A stretch of DNA of 64,000 bases from Kitasatospora sp. NBC_00315 (GTDB lineage: Bacteria > Actinomycetota > Actinomycetes > Streptomycetales > Streptomycetaceae): NCBI RefSeq assembly GCF_041435095.1, contig NZ_CP108025.1, forward strand, positions 5,208,001 through 5,272,000, written 5' to 3'. The notes beneath the pieces are model-generated. The model did no database searches and was not told the origin of the DNA. It was given only the letters and a program-made list of their open reading frames with translations. Positions within the stretch are counted from its first letter, which is position 1, and each line of letters starts with the position of its first letter. The translations under genes and the position numbers were made by a program. This document shows positions 18,268-29,098 of this stretch, piece by piece.

Positions 18268-18557
18268 GCCCGGCGTTCCGCTCAGGCGGGCTCGGCGTCC
18301 ACCGACTGGGCCGTCGGCGTGCGGTGGTGCGAGAACCGGACCGCCGTACCGAGCACGGCCAGGAGCGCCAGATGCCTTTCCTCGTCCAGCCAAGCGGGAC
18401 GACACCCACGAGCGCACGGAGCTCGTCGGGGCAAGCCGGGCACGGTGACCGGTCAGAGCACCGTCCTCACCCGCGCCGTGGTCGACGCGGCCGGTGACCG
18501 TCCGAAGCAGTAGGCGGCGGCAGGCGGCAGGCGGCGGTAGGCGGCAGCGGGCCGTGG
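18268..18557. other. Gene-free stretch with possible gene remnants
   Basis: No intact gene is visible. Two coding-like scraps remain. On the minus strand a frame ending with a stop at 18282-18284 reads ERHLALLAVLGTAVRFSHHR, resembling the end of a small membrane protein. On the plus strand GTG 18445 to TAG 18513 reads TGQSTVLTRAVVDAAGDRPK with GC-biased third positions. Each lacks the rest of a gene. Decayed insertions between gdh and the FHA-FtsK gene are possible but unproven. Confidence 0.3.
18511..18550. repeat. Short GGCGGC-rich tandem repeat
   Basis: Repeated units of the type (T/C)AGGCGGC start exactly at the TAG codon that ends the plus-strand scrap. Confidence 0.8.
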
Positions 18558-18600
18558 CGTGAGTGCGGGGCCGCTGCGGGAGACCGGCCCCGCACTCACG
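18558..18600 (-). terminator. Terminator of the FHA-FtsK-like gene
   Basis: A perfect 16-bp stem, CGTGAGTGCGGGGCCG (18558-18573) with CGGCCCCGCACTCACG (18585-18600), and an 11-nt loop. It lies directly after the minus-strand stop at 18608. Confidence 0.85.
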
Positions 18601-18607
18601 TCTGCGG

Positions 18608-21469
18608 CTACTGGCCGGCCGCGCGCTGGAGGGCGCTCGCGAGCAGGGCGAGGTCGGTCGGGCCGTTGCCGAGTTCGCGGACGGGGCGGCGGGGTGGCGG
18701 GGCGCCGAGCTGGGCCGGGTCTATCGCGACGACGGTCGGCCGGAGGGTGGCGGTGCGGGGGATACGGCCGCTGATCCTGGCGGTCTGGAAGGCGGTCACT
18801 CCGCCGTCGGGCAGGCGCAGGTAGCCCCGGCCGGGGGTGGTCTCGTCGAGGGCGGCGGCGTCGCCGAGGTGGATCAGCAGGTCGGAGTCGGACGGGTACT
18901 CGGTCCGCAGGGCGATCCGCAGCAGCGCCGCCTCGTCCACCTCGGTGCCGGCCGTCTCCTCGGGCTGTCCGGTGGTGACGGCGAGGTGGATGCCGAGCGG
19001 CCCGCCGCGCTGCGCGACGGCGGCCAGCGCACGGGCCAGCGGGCGGCCGGCGGCGGAGGTGGGGGCGAGCAGCGCCTCGTAGTCGTCGACGACGACGACC
19101 AGCCGGGGCGGCGGGGCGGACGGCCCGGCGGCGGCCGGCGGGCGGGAGCCGCCGGTGCGCGGCTGGACGAGCTTGATGCCGCTTTCGGTCCGCAGGCTTC
19201 CGGAGGCGCCGCTGAGCACGGGCTCGGCCGCCCTGACCGGTACGTCGGCGGGGAGCGGCACGGCCTCGTCCAGCAGCCGGGTGGCGTGCCAGGACGCGAA
19301 GTCGAGGCCGTCGAAGAGCTTCTCCCGCAGGGTCAGTTCGTCGAGCAGGGCGTCGGCGGTGAGCAGGGCCTGCCGGGGGTCGGCCGCGGTGTCCACATGG
19401 GCGGTGACGTGCGGCAGTTCGGTACAGCCGCGCAACCCGGCCTGCTCCTCGCCCTCACCGGCGCCCCTGCCCTCGATCACCGTCACGGTGAGCCGGTCGG
19501 GGCGCTCCGAGACCGCGAGCGAGGCGATCAGGGTCCGCAGCAGTTCGCTCTTCCCCGAGCCCTTGGCGCCGCCGATCAGCAGGTGGGGGCCGCCCGGGTC
19601 AGGGGAGGGCAGGGTGAGCTCGGGGTCGGCGAGGTCGATGCCGCAGAGTTCGTCGCGGGTGGTGCCCACCAGGGCCGTCGCGGTGGCGACGGCGGTGGGC
19701 CCGGCCTGCCAGCGGGCGGACAGCTTGGCGGGGGTGACGCTGTCGAGCTGGAGCAGGTCGAGCAGTCGCAGTGAGTCCGGCAGCGGCCCGCGGGTGGCGG
19801 GCGTGGCCTCCCGGAGCGGTGCGAGGACGCGGGCCAGGCGCTCCGCCCAGGCGTCCGAGACGGCGTCCAGCGCGACGTCCTGGACGCTCTCGCGGCCGCC
19901 GGCGACCGGGCGGTCCACGGTGAGGTGGGTGCCGACCTCGCCGGTGATCACGGCGGTGGCGCCGAGCCCGGCGGGCAGCCGGTCGGCCTCCTCCGCGAGG
20001 CAGACGGGGAAGACCCCGACGGCCGGGCCCTGGCGCAGCAGCAGGTCGAGGGCCTTGCGGGCGGGCCCGGTGGCGGGGGCGCCGTCGATCAGGACGACCG
20101 TGGCGGGGAGTCCGGCGGCGCCGTCGGCGGCGGTGAGCCGGGCGGTGAGCTCGGTGAGCCGGGCGGTGGCCTGCTCCTCGTCGAGGCCGAGCAGCAGGCG
20201 GCAGTCCTGGCCGTGCTGGGGCCGCAGGTGCGGCAGCCACAGGGCCCAGGCCCAGGTGTCGGCGCGCTCCTGCGGCGGGCGGGTGGCGTCGGCGTCGACC
20301 ACGACCAGGCTCAGGCCGGTCGGCGGGTGCAGGGCGGCGAGCTGGGCGACCACGGCGCGGGTGAGCGCGTCGAGGCGGGCGCGCGGCCCGGCCAGTCCGA
20401 GGCTGCCGGCGGTCTGCAGGTCGAGCGTGACGGGGACGGCCGGCAGCATGGTGCCGGGCGAGGTGCCGGGGCCGCCGGGCCGCTCGGCGGTGCCCAGCCG
20501 CAGGGTCAGCGCGTCGGGATGGGCCGGGCCGCGCTCCCAGAGCCGGGGGCCGGAGCCCAGCGCGTTGAGCAGCAGGGCGGCCGGGTCGGGCCAGCGTTCG
20601 CGCTGGTTGGCGGCCTGCCGGAGCCGGGCGGCGGCGTGCTGCCGGCCGGCGTCGTCACCGCTGCCGTCGGCGGGGGCGGTGCTCCGGCCGAGGCGGCGGG
20701 CGAGCAGGGCGCGGGCCCGGCCGGCGGCGGGCGGCTCGGGAGCGGTGGCCGGCTCCGGGACGGACGGTGCGGGCTTGGGCGCGGCGGGGGCGGAGAGCTG
20801 CAGATAGCCCAGGCCGTCGGGCAGGGCGGAGCGCGCGGGCGCCCCTGAGATCTCCCCGAGGCCGTCGGCGGCCCGGGTCACCTGCAGGGTGGACTCGCCG
20901 ATCCGCAGCAGGCCGGGCTCGCCGAGCGGGACGTCCTCCTCGGGGGTGACGAAGCGTCCGTCGAGCGTGGTGCCGTTGGTCGAGCCGAGGTCGCGGACCG
21001 TCACCAGGCCGTCGGCGGCCAGGTGCAGGGCCAGGTGCAGGCGGGAGACGTCCGGGTCGTCCAGCGGGACGTCGGCCTCGCTGGAGCGCCCGATCCGGAT
21101 CTCCCGGCCGTGCAGCCGGTGGACGCCGCCGGCGTCCGGGCCGCCGATCACCCGCAGCTCGGCGGTCGCCGGGTCGGGCGTGTCGTCGTCGGCGGTCGGA
21201 TCGGGTTCGCCGAGGCTGAGCACGGCGCCGTCGAGCAGCGGCGGGTGGCCGAGCAGGGAGTGCTCGTCGACCCGGCGCGCACCGGCGTACAGGTGCACAT
21301 GGGTGGCGGCCCGCGGGCCGCGTACGCCCACGGCGCCCGCGAGTGCGCCGGCCACGGCGCCCAGCGCCGTGCCGACGGGGGCGGTGACCAGCACGTCCAC
21401 ATAGGGGATGGCGGATCCGGCGACTGCCGGGCCGCTGCGCGGTCGGAGGACGGTCAGCCGGATCTGCAT
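18608..21469 (-). CDS. FHA-domain FtsK/SpoIIIE-like ATPase
   Basis: A 953-aa protein. The N-terminus (MQIRLTVLRPRSG) looks like a small beta-grasp domain. A forkhead-associated domain follows at about 100-175, with the phosphothreonine-binding residues in RIGRSSEADVPLDD, SRLHLALHL and LGSTNGTTLDG. After a Pro/Ala linker comes an FtsK/SpoIIIE-type P-loop ATPase with Walker A GGAKGSGKS near 633-641 and Walker B LVVVVDDYEALL near 795. The plan recalls EssC of type VII secretion, but only one ATPase unit is present and there is no membrane helix, so a cytoplasmic role is more likely. The gene diverges from two Ser/Thr kinases that could phosphorylate its FHA ligand. The start is the ATG at 21469; an upstream extension lacks a conserved sequence. 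Confidence 0.82.
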   Translation of the reverse strand: MQIRLTVLRPRSGPAVAGSAIPYVDVLVTAPVGTALGAVAGALAGAVGVRGPRAATHVHLYAGARRVDEHSLLGHPPLLDGAVLSLGEPDPTADDDTPDPATAELRVIGGPDAGGVHRLHGREIRIGRSSEADVPLDDPDVSRLHLALHLAADGLVTVRDLGSTNGTTLDGRFVTPEEDVPLGEPGLLRIGESTLQVTRAADGLGEISGAPARSALPDGLGYLQLSAPAAPKPAPSVPEPATAPEPPAAGRARALLARRLGRSTAPADGSGDDAGRQHAAARLRQAANQRERWPDPAALLLNALGSGPRLWERGPAHPDALTLRLGTAERPGGPGTSPGTMLPAVPVTLDLQTAGSLGLAGPRARLDALTRAVVAQLAALHPPTGLSLVVVDADATRPPQERADTWAWALWLPHLRPQHGQDCRLLLGLDEEQATARLTELTARLTAADGAAGLPATVVLIDGAPATGPARKALDLLLRQGPAVGVFPVCLAEEADRLPAGLGATAVITGEVGTHLTVDRPVAGGRESVQDVALDAVSDAWAERLARVLAPLREATPATRGPLPDSLRLLDLLQLDSVTPAKLSARWQAGPTAVATATALVGTTRDELCGIDLADPELTLPSPDPGGPHLLIGGAKGSGKSELLRTLIASLAVSERPDRLTVTVIEGRGAGEGEEQAGLRGCTELPHVTAHVDTAADPRQALLTADALLDELTLREKLFDGLDFASWHATRLLDEAVPLPADVPVRAAEPVLSGASGSLRTESGIKLVQPRTGGSRPPAAAGPSAPPPRLVVVVDDYEALLAPTSAAGRPLARALAAVAQRGGPLGIHLAVTTGQPEETAGTEVDEAALLRIALRTEYPSDSDLLIHLGDAAALDETTPGRGYLRLPDGGVTAFQTARISGRIPRTATLRPTVVAIDPAQLGAPPPRRPVRELGNGPTDLALLASALQRAAGQ

Positions 21470-21918
21470 CTCGCCCGCGGTCCCTTCTGCTGGTACTGAC
21501 GCGTGAAGCCGTACAGGTGTTGCCGCGTGTGTGCCGCTGCCACCGGGGGTCACGGGCGGTCGCGACGACGTTGGGCCACAAGAGTGGTGACTCTCATCCT
21601 GCCACCCATCGCCGACAGTCCGCGCACGGTACCGGATTTGACGATCTTGCGATGATCGCCATGGTGGGCGCGACGGGCAGTCAGGTCAACCGCCACCGGA
21701 CGCGCTGCTCGCGGGGCGGGCGCCCGGGCCTCGGGCCGGCCCCGGCTCCCGGTGGGCGAGACCCGTGGGGGATGTCCCCGAGACCCGCGCCACGGGCCCC
21801 CGCGCGCGCCTCGGAAACACGATCGGACACCGTTAGAGTGGCCGGAACACGGGCCCGGCAGGCTCACCGCACCGGCGGGGAGCGATCCGCGGCAGCGGCA
21901 CGGCGAGGAGTGCGACAG
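21470..21918. other. Divergent intergenic region, 449 bp, between the FHA-FtsK and pkaA genes
   Basis: It must carry promoters for both genes. A TAGAGT -10-like box at 21834-21839 fits pkaA (transcript start near 21846), but no good -35 pairs with it. The frame of pkaA stays open through this region, yet the composition is not coding. Nothing else is seen. Confidence 0.5.
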
Positions 21919-23940
21919 GTGCGGCCAGTCGGCAGCAAGTATCTGCTTGAGGAGACCCTCGGACGGGGGGCCACCGGCACCGTGTGGCGTGCCCGGGTGC
22001 GCGAGGACGCCGTCGTGCCGGGCAGCGAGCCGGGGCAGCTGGTCGCGATCAAGGTGCTGCGCGAGGAGCTGGCGGCCGACCCGGACGTGGTGATGCGCTT
22101 CCTGCGGGAGCGCTCCGTCCTGGTCCGGCTCAGCCACCCCAACATCGTCCGGGTCCGCGACCTGGTGGTGGAGGGCGAGCTGCTGGCCCTGGTGATGGAC
22201 CTGGTCGACGGTCCCGACCTCTACCACTACCTGCGCGGCAACGGCCCCTTCAGCCCGATCGCCGGCGCGCTGCTGATGGCCCAGGTCGCCGACGCGCTGG
22301 CGGCCAGCCACGCGGACGGTGTCGTGCACCGCGACCTCAAGCCCGCGAACGTCCTGCTCGCCACCGTCCGGGTGGACGGCACCGAGCAGATGCACCCCAT
22401 GCTCACCGACTTCGGCATCGCCCGGCTCGCGGACTCCCCGGGGATCACCCGCACCCACGAGTTCGTCGGCACCCCCGCGTACGTGGCGCCGGAGTCGGCC
22501 GGCGGCCGGCCGCAGACCTCGGCGGTGGACGTCTACGGCGCCGGGATCATGCTCTTCGAGCTGGTCACCGGCCGTGCGCCGTTCCAGGGCGACGGTCCGC
22601 TGGCGATCCTGCAGGCGCACCTCGCGGAGGAGCCCCGGCGGCCCTCGACCATGCCCGAGCCGCTCTGGACGGTCATCGAGCGCTGCCTGCGCAAGGACCC
22701 GGCGCAGCGGCCGAGCGCCACCTCGCTGGCCCGCGCGCTGCGGGTGGTCGCGGCGGGCGTGGGTGTGCACGCCTCGCCGGCGGCGGTGGACGAGGCCCTC
22801 GCGGTCGGCGCGCTGCTGCTGCCGGATCCGCAGCCGGCTCCGGTGACCGGCGGCGATCCGACCGTGCCGGCCATGCCGGCGGGCGTCCCGCCGCTGCCGC
22901 CCACGGCGCCGTACGGCTCGGCGGACGCCACCCAGGTGCTGCCGGCCGGCGGCCGCCACGACGCGGCGGCCACCACCCGGCTGCTGCCCGGCGGCGTGCC
23001 CACCGGGTCGGGCGGCGACGAGGACCGCACCCGGATGATGCCGCCGCTGGAGCCACCGGAGCGGCCGGGCGCGGGGCCCGGCCGGCAGGAGCCGCCGGAC
23101 CGGCCGGAGGCGCCCCACCCCTGGCAGACCCAACTGCGCGCCGCCCGTGACCGCAACCAGCAGACCGAGATCGGCTACCTCGACCCGGAGGAGCTGCGCG
23201 CCCCCCAGGTCGCGCCGCAGCCCTACCAGGCCGGCGGGCAGCCGCCGCGCGGCCCGTACGGCGCCACGCCGCCCGGTGCGGGCCAGGCCCAGCCGCAGGG
23301 TTACGCGCAGGATCCGCGCCGCCAGGGCGGTCCGCAGGGCGGCTACGCGCCGCGCCCACCGGTGGCCCCGGCGCCGTACCAGCCCTACCAGCCGGGCCGG
23401 CCCTACCAGGGACAGCCCGGGCAGTCGGGGCAGTCGGGGCAGCCCGGGCAGGGCGGGCAGGGCGGTCGCCCGCCGGGCGGGCAGCAGGGGCAGTACGGGC
23501 AGCAGGGTCAGCACGGGCAGCAGGGACAGCACGGGCAGTACCCCCAGCCGCCGCAGGGCTACGGGCGCTCGCCCGAGCCCTCTCCCCGGCAGCAGCAGCA
23601 GCCGCCGCAGGGGGCCCGGCAGGCCCCGCCGCCCGTGCCCCAGCGCCGGGACACGCCCCCGGCCCCGCAGCGCCGGGAGCCGCCGCAGCCCGCCCACCGG
23701 GAGCCGCCCGCCCGTGAGCCGGCGCCGGCCCGCGAGCCGCGCCGGCGCAGCCGCAACCGGATGTACATTCCGGGCCTCGGCTGCCTCAAGGGCTGCCTGA
23801 TGGTGCTGCTGGTGCTGGCGGTCGCCGCGGTGGCGCTGTGGAACTTCACGCCGCTCCCGCACTACTGGGACAACGTGCAGACCTGGATCAGCGACGCGAA
23901 CGACTGGATCAGCAGCACCTCGAAGTCGGTCGGCGGCTGA
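21919..23940 (+). CDS. pkaA: Membrane-anchored Ser/Thr protein kinase (PkaA-like)
   Basis: A 673-aa eukaryotic-type kinase. The catalytic domain (about 5-275) is complete: glycine loop GRGATGTVW, ATP-binding Lys45, catalytic Asp139 in HRDLKPAN, metal-binding Asp164 in DFGIARL, and APESAGG after the activation loop. A long disordered Pro/Gln/Gly/Tyr-rich region (about 310-610) follows, including a run of GQQGQHGQQGQH repeats. One membrane helix (LMVLLVLAVAAVALW, about 627-641) and a 30-residue tail end it, so the kinase faces the cytoplasm. There are no PASTA repeats. GTG at 21919 follows GAGGAG. The gene stands next to a second kinase and an FHA protein; threonine-phosphorylation signalling is expected, but the targets are unknown. 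Confidence 0.9.
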   Translation: MRPVGSKYLLEETLGRGATGTVWRARVREDAVVPGSEPGQLVAIKVLREELAADPDVVMRFLRERSVLVRLSHPNIVRVRDLVVEGELLALVMDLVDGPDLYHYLRGNGPFSPIAGALLMAQVADALAASHADGVVHRDLKPANVLLATVRVDGTEQMHPMLTDFGIARLADSPGITRTHEFVGTPAYVAPESAGGRPQTSAVDVYGAGIMLFELVTGRAPFQGDGPLAILQAHLAEEPRRPSTMPEPLWTVIERCLRKDPAQRPSATSLARALRVVAAGVGVHASPAAVDEALAVGALLLPDPQPAPVTGGDPTVPAMPAGVPPLPPTAPYGSADATQVLPAGGRHDAAATTRLLPGGVPTGSGGDEDRTRMMPPLEPPERPGAGPGRQEPPDRPEAPHPWQTQLRAARDRNQQTEIGYLDPEELRAPQVAPQPYQAGGQPPRGPYGATPPGAGQAQPQGYAQDPRRQGGPQGGYAPRPPVAPAPYQPYQPGRPYQGQPGQSGQSGQPGQGGQGGRPPGGQQGQYGQQGQHGQQGQHGQYPQPPQGYGRSPEPSPRQQQQPPQGARQAPPPVPQRRDTPPAPQRREPPQPAHREPPAREPAPAREPRRRSRNRMYIPGLGCLKGCLMVLLVLAVAAVALWNFTPLPHYWDNVQTWISDANDWISSTSKSVGG

Positions 23941-23985
23941 TCCCGGCTCCGGTGGGCCCCGCCCGGGGCCGCACCGGAGCCGGGA
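23941..23985 (+). terminator. Terminator after pkaA
   Basis: Arms TCCCGGCTCCGGTG (23941-23954) and CACCGGAGCCGGGA (23972-23985) with an additional GGCCCCG/CGGGGCC pairing inside. The stem starts immediately after the stop codon. Confidence 0.75.
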
Positions 23986-24151
23986 TAGCCGACTTGTCGA
24001 CTCTTCACGATATTTCCTGTCAAGTGCCGCCCGCCGGAACGCCCTCGGCGTCCCCCGGCGGGCGTCCGGACGCGTAGGTTGGTCGCTGACGCACCGACCT
24101 ACCCGAGCGCACAACCCCCCTCCGTGCGCTCCCGCCGCCCCCGGAGCAGCA

Positions 24152-25462
<1,311 letters not shown>

Positions 25463-25466
25463 GCAT

Positions 25467-25472
25467 TAGGCT
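25467..25472 (+). promoter_or_regulatory. -10 box TAGGCT of prfB
   Basis: TAGGCT ends 6 nt before the GTG of prfB, with TCGACC as a possible -35 16 bp upstream inside the end of pkaB. No ribosome binding site is present, so the transcript is probably leaderless. Confidence 0.5.
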
Positions 25473-25478
25473 GGGGGC

Positions 25479-26591
<1,113 letters not shown>

Positions 26592-26616
26592 TCCCGGGAG
26601 TGATCCCGGCAGGTCG

Positions 26617-26668
26617 GCAGGTGAAGGTGGGGCCCCGCAGCACGCTGCGGGGCCCCACCTTCACCTGC
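26617..26668 (+). terminator. Strong terminator after prfB
   Basis: A perfect 24-bp stem (26617-26640 with 26645-26668) and a CACG loop. It lies between prfB and the convergent small gene, so it can serve both. Confidence 0.9.
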
Positions 26669-26705
26669 GGTCACGTACCGCTACGTCCGAGGATGTCGTG
26701 CGCGG

Positions 26706-26900
26706 TCAGGCCAGGGCCTGCCGGGCGATCAGCGCCACCGCGAACAGGCCCACGATCAGCGCGATCAGTACGGCGGGGGAGAGCGCGGCGAACGGGCCCT
26801 GCTGCTCCTGCAGTCGGGCGCGGTTGGCGCGGCAGACCACGCAGCGGCCGTCGCTCACGCGGCCGTTGCAGTTGGCGCACACCAGATGGTCGCAGGTCAT
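26706..26900 (-). CDS. Small zinc-ribbon-like membrane protein
   Basis: A 64-aa protein. The first 25 residues contain Cys3, Cys8, Cys11, Cys20 and Cys23, a CxxC-x8-CxxC ribbon that probably binds zinc. A short polar linker and one membrane helix (LSPAVLIALIVGLFAVALIA, about 41-60) follow. The ATG at 26900 is preceded by a strong GAGGAGG ribosome binding site, which supports translation despite the small size. It converges on prfB. I recall a similar small gene between prfB and ftsE in other streptomycetes; its function is unknown. Confidence 0.75.
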   Translation of the reverse strand: MTCDHLVCANCNGRVSDGRCVVCRANRARLQEQQGPFAALSPAVLIALIVGLFAVALIARQALA

Positions 26901-27320
26901 GCGATCTCCTCCTCGCTGCTACAGCCAACGCGCCGGACGGGGCTTTGGTTCCTTATCGTGCCCTGCACGGGTGAGCGGCCAACCGTGGCCACTGCCTCCA
27001 CTCTGCCAGGTTCCGGCCGGGAAGGCCCCCGGGCTGTGAGATGCCTCGCAATTTTCGGGGCAAACCAGGGCGTTGTCCTCCAATTCCCTGATCGTGTCCT
27101 GGGCTGCGCTGCGGGCCCGCAGCCGCTTCGCGTATGGTCCCAACCCGGGGGAGCGGCCTGTTCCGCTCCCGCCGCCCGCCCCGGGCCGGATTCCGGCGGT
27201 GGGACCGACCGAGGAACGGCGCCGTGGGGCCGCGTCTTCCGGCCCGAAGTAACGATCGGGTCACGGAAGTTCGGCCGAGCAGGTCGCCATTCCACCTAGG
27301 ATGGCCTCCGTGATGCAGCC
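26901..27320. other. Divergent intergenic region, 420 bp, upstream of ftsE
   Basis: It holds the start regions of the small zinc-ribbon gene and of ftsE. TAGGAT at 27297-27302 is a plausible ftsE -10 box with a poor -35. Weak ORFs on both strands lack ribosome binding sites and codon bias. Confidence 0.5.
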
Positions 27321-28010
27321 GTGATCAGATTCGACAACGTCTCCAAGACCTATCCCAAGCAGAACCGTCCCGCCCTGTCGGACGTCTCGCTAGAGATCGA
27401 GAAGGGTGAGTTCGTCTTCCTGGTCGGCTCCTCCGGCTCGGGGAAGTCGACCTTCCTCCGCCTGTGCCTGCGCGAGGAGCGGCCGAGCACCGGTGAGGTG
27501 CACGTACTGGGCAAGGACCTCGGCAAGCTGTCCAACTGGAAGGTCCCGCACATGCGGCGCCAGCTGGGCACGGTCTTCCAGGACTTCCGCCTGCTCCCGA
27601 ACAAGACGGTCGCGCAGAACGTGGCCTTCGCCCTCGAGGTGATCGGCAAGCCCAAGGGCGCCATCAACAAGGTGGTGCCCGAGGTGCTCGACCTGGTCGG
27701 CCTCGGCGGCAAGGAGGACCGGATGCCCGGTGAGCTCTCCGGCGGTGAGCAGCAGCGCGTGGCGATCGCCCGGGCCTTCGTCAACCGCCCGATGCTGCTG
27801 ATCGCGGACGAGCCGACCGGAAACCTCGACCCGCAGAACTCGGTCGGCATCATGAAGCTGCTGGACCGCATCAACCGCACCGGGACGACGGTGCTGATGG
27901 CCACGCACGACCAGGCCATCGTCGACCAGATGCGCAAGCGCGTCATCGAGCTCGACAAGGGGCTGCTGGTCCGTGACCAGGCCCGCGGCGTCTACGGGTA
28001 CCAGCACTGA
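27321..28010 (+). CDS. ftsE: Cell-division ABC ATPase FtsE
   Basis: A 229-aa ATPase that works with FtsX in the membrane to control cell-wall hydrolases during division. It has Walker A GSSGSGKS (36-43), signature LSGGEQQR (from 139), Walker B LLIADEPTGNLD and the switch His in MATHDQ. The sequence MIRFDNVSKTYP at the N-terminus is typical. GTG at 27321 sits 18 nt after a TAGGAT box. It is followed 58 nt later by ftsX. In actinobacteria the complex regulates RipC-type peptidoglycan hydrolases; no such hydrolase is next to it here. Confidence 0.96.
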   Translation: MIRFDNVSKTYPKQNRPALSDVSLEIEKGEFVFLVGSSGSGKSTFLRLCLREERPSTGEVHVLGKDLGKLSNWKVPHMRRQLGTVFQDFRLLPNKTVAQNVAFALEVIGKPKGAINKVVPEVLDLVGLGGKEDRMPGELSGGEQQRVAIARAFVNRPMLLIADEPTGNLDPQNSVGIMKLLDRINRTGTTVLMATHDQAIVDQMRKRVIELDKGLLVRDQARGVYGYQH

Positions 28011-28068
28011 TCCCGTAGGCCGCCGGCCCGAGTTGCCCGACCAGCCTTGACCCTGGAGTTGGAAACGC

Positions 28069-28977
28069 ATGCGCGCCCAGTTCGTCCTGTCGGAGATCGG
28101 TGTCGGTCTTCGCCGCAACCTGACGATGACCATCGCGGTCGTCGTCAGCGTCGCGCTCTCGCTCGCCCTCGCCGGTGCCTCCCTTCTGGTTCGTGACCAG
28201 GTCAACTCCATGAAGGGGTACTGGTACGACAAGGTCGAGGTGAGCATCTACTTCTGTACGAAGTCCGATGCCGCGCACTCCCCGCAGTGTGTCGCCGGGG
28301 CGGCCACCGACCCGCAGATCGCCGACGTGAAGACGGCGCTCGACAAGATGCAGGTGGTGCAGGGCTCGACCTTCGAGAACTCCGCCGACGCGTACAAGCA
28401 CTGGAAGGAGATGAACCCGGACAACCCGCTCATCTCCGTGCTCGGCCCGGAGGCGATCCCGCAGTCCTGGCGGGTGAAGCTGGTCGACCCCACCAAGTAC
28501 GACGTCATCCAGAGCGCCTTCGCGGGCAAACCGGGGGTGAAGTCGGTCGAGGACCAGCGAAAGATCCTGGAGAACCTCTTCGGCCTGCTCAACGGCCTGC
28601 AGACGGCGGCCTTCGTGATCATGGTGCTGATGCTCTTCGTGGCCCTGCTGCTGATCGTCAACACCGTCCGGGTGTCGGCGTTCAGCAGGCGGCGCGAGAC
28701 CGGCATCATGCGCCTGGTCGGCGCCTCCAACTTCTACGTCCAGATGCCGTTCATCGCCGAGGCCGCGTTCGCCGCGCTGCTCGGCGCGGTGCTGGCCTCC
28801 GGGCTCCTGCTCGGCGGGCACTTCTTCGTGCACAGCTGGCTGGCCGACCGGGTGCAGTTCATCCACTTCATCGGGCTCTCCTCGGTGCTGACGGTGATCC
28901 CGCTACTGGTCGTGGTCGGTATGGGCATGGCCGGCATCGCGGCCTTCTTCACCCTGCGCAAGTACCTGAAGGTCTGA
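28069..28977 (+). CDS. ftsX: Cell-division permease-like protein FtsX
   Basis: A 302-aa membrane protein. A cytoplasmic N-terminus (MRAQFVLSEIGVGLRRNLTM) leads to helix 1 (about 19-43). A large extracellular domain (about 45-180) contains two Cys in YFCTKSDAAHSPQCV. Three further helices (about 180-205, 225-250 and 275-297) form the FtsX permease fold with RVSAFSRRRETGIMRLVGAS between them. The extracellular part is the likely contact for cell-wall hydrolases. It is in an operon with ftsE and is followed by a terminator. Confidence 0.95.
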   Translation: MRAQFVLSEIGVGLRRNLTMTIAVVVSVALSLALAGASLLVRDQVNSMKGYWYDKVEVSIYFCTKSDAAHSPQCVAGAATDPQIADVKTALDKMQVVQGSTFENSADAYKHWKEMNPDNPLISVLGPEAIPQSWRVKLVDPTKYDVIQSAFAGKPGVKSVEDQRKILENLFGLLNGLQTAAFVIMVLMLFVALLLIVNTVRVSAFSRRRETGIMRLVGASNFYVQMPFIAEAAFAALLGAVLASGLLLGGHFFVHSWLADRVQFIHFIGLSSVLTVIPLLVVVGMGMAGIAAFFTLRKYLKV

Positions 28978-29002
28978 CCGGGACCACTCCGGGCCAGGCC
29001 CG

Positions 29003-29039
29003 GACGACCCCGGACGGCAACGCGCCGTCCGGGGTCGTC
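29003..29039 (+). terminator. Terminator of ftsEX
   Basis: A perfect 16-bp stem, GACGACCCCGGACGGC with GCCGTCCGGGGTCGTC, and a 5-nt loop, starting 25 nt after the ftsX stop. Confidence 0.88.
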
Positions 29040-29084
29040 GCGTTCCCGGCGGCCCGTTTCGCGTCGGTACGGCGATGCTGCGCC

Positions 29085-29090
29085 TAGACT
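29085..29090 (+). promoter_or_regulatory. -10 box TAGACT of the S41 protease gene
   Basis: TAGACT ends 8 nt before the ATG at 29099 and follows the ftsEX terminator. No ribosome binding site is present, consistent with a leaderless mRNA. Confidence 0.5.
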
Positions 29091-29098
29091 CGGTTGCC

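Noticed and set aside
13172..18409. Open frame of about 1,745 codons opposite the glutamate dehydrogenase gene
   Set aside because: It is an antisense shadow of the same kind; the plus-strand protein is a complete conserved enzyme.
21517..21918. N-terminal extension of PkaA
   Set aside because: The composition is not coding and the kinase domain with its ribosome binding site starts at GTG 21919.
26919..27143. Small ORF of 74 codons on the minus strand before ftsE
   Set aside because: It has a TTG start, no ribosome binding site, weak third-position GC and no recognisable motif.
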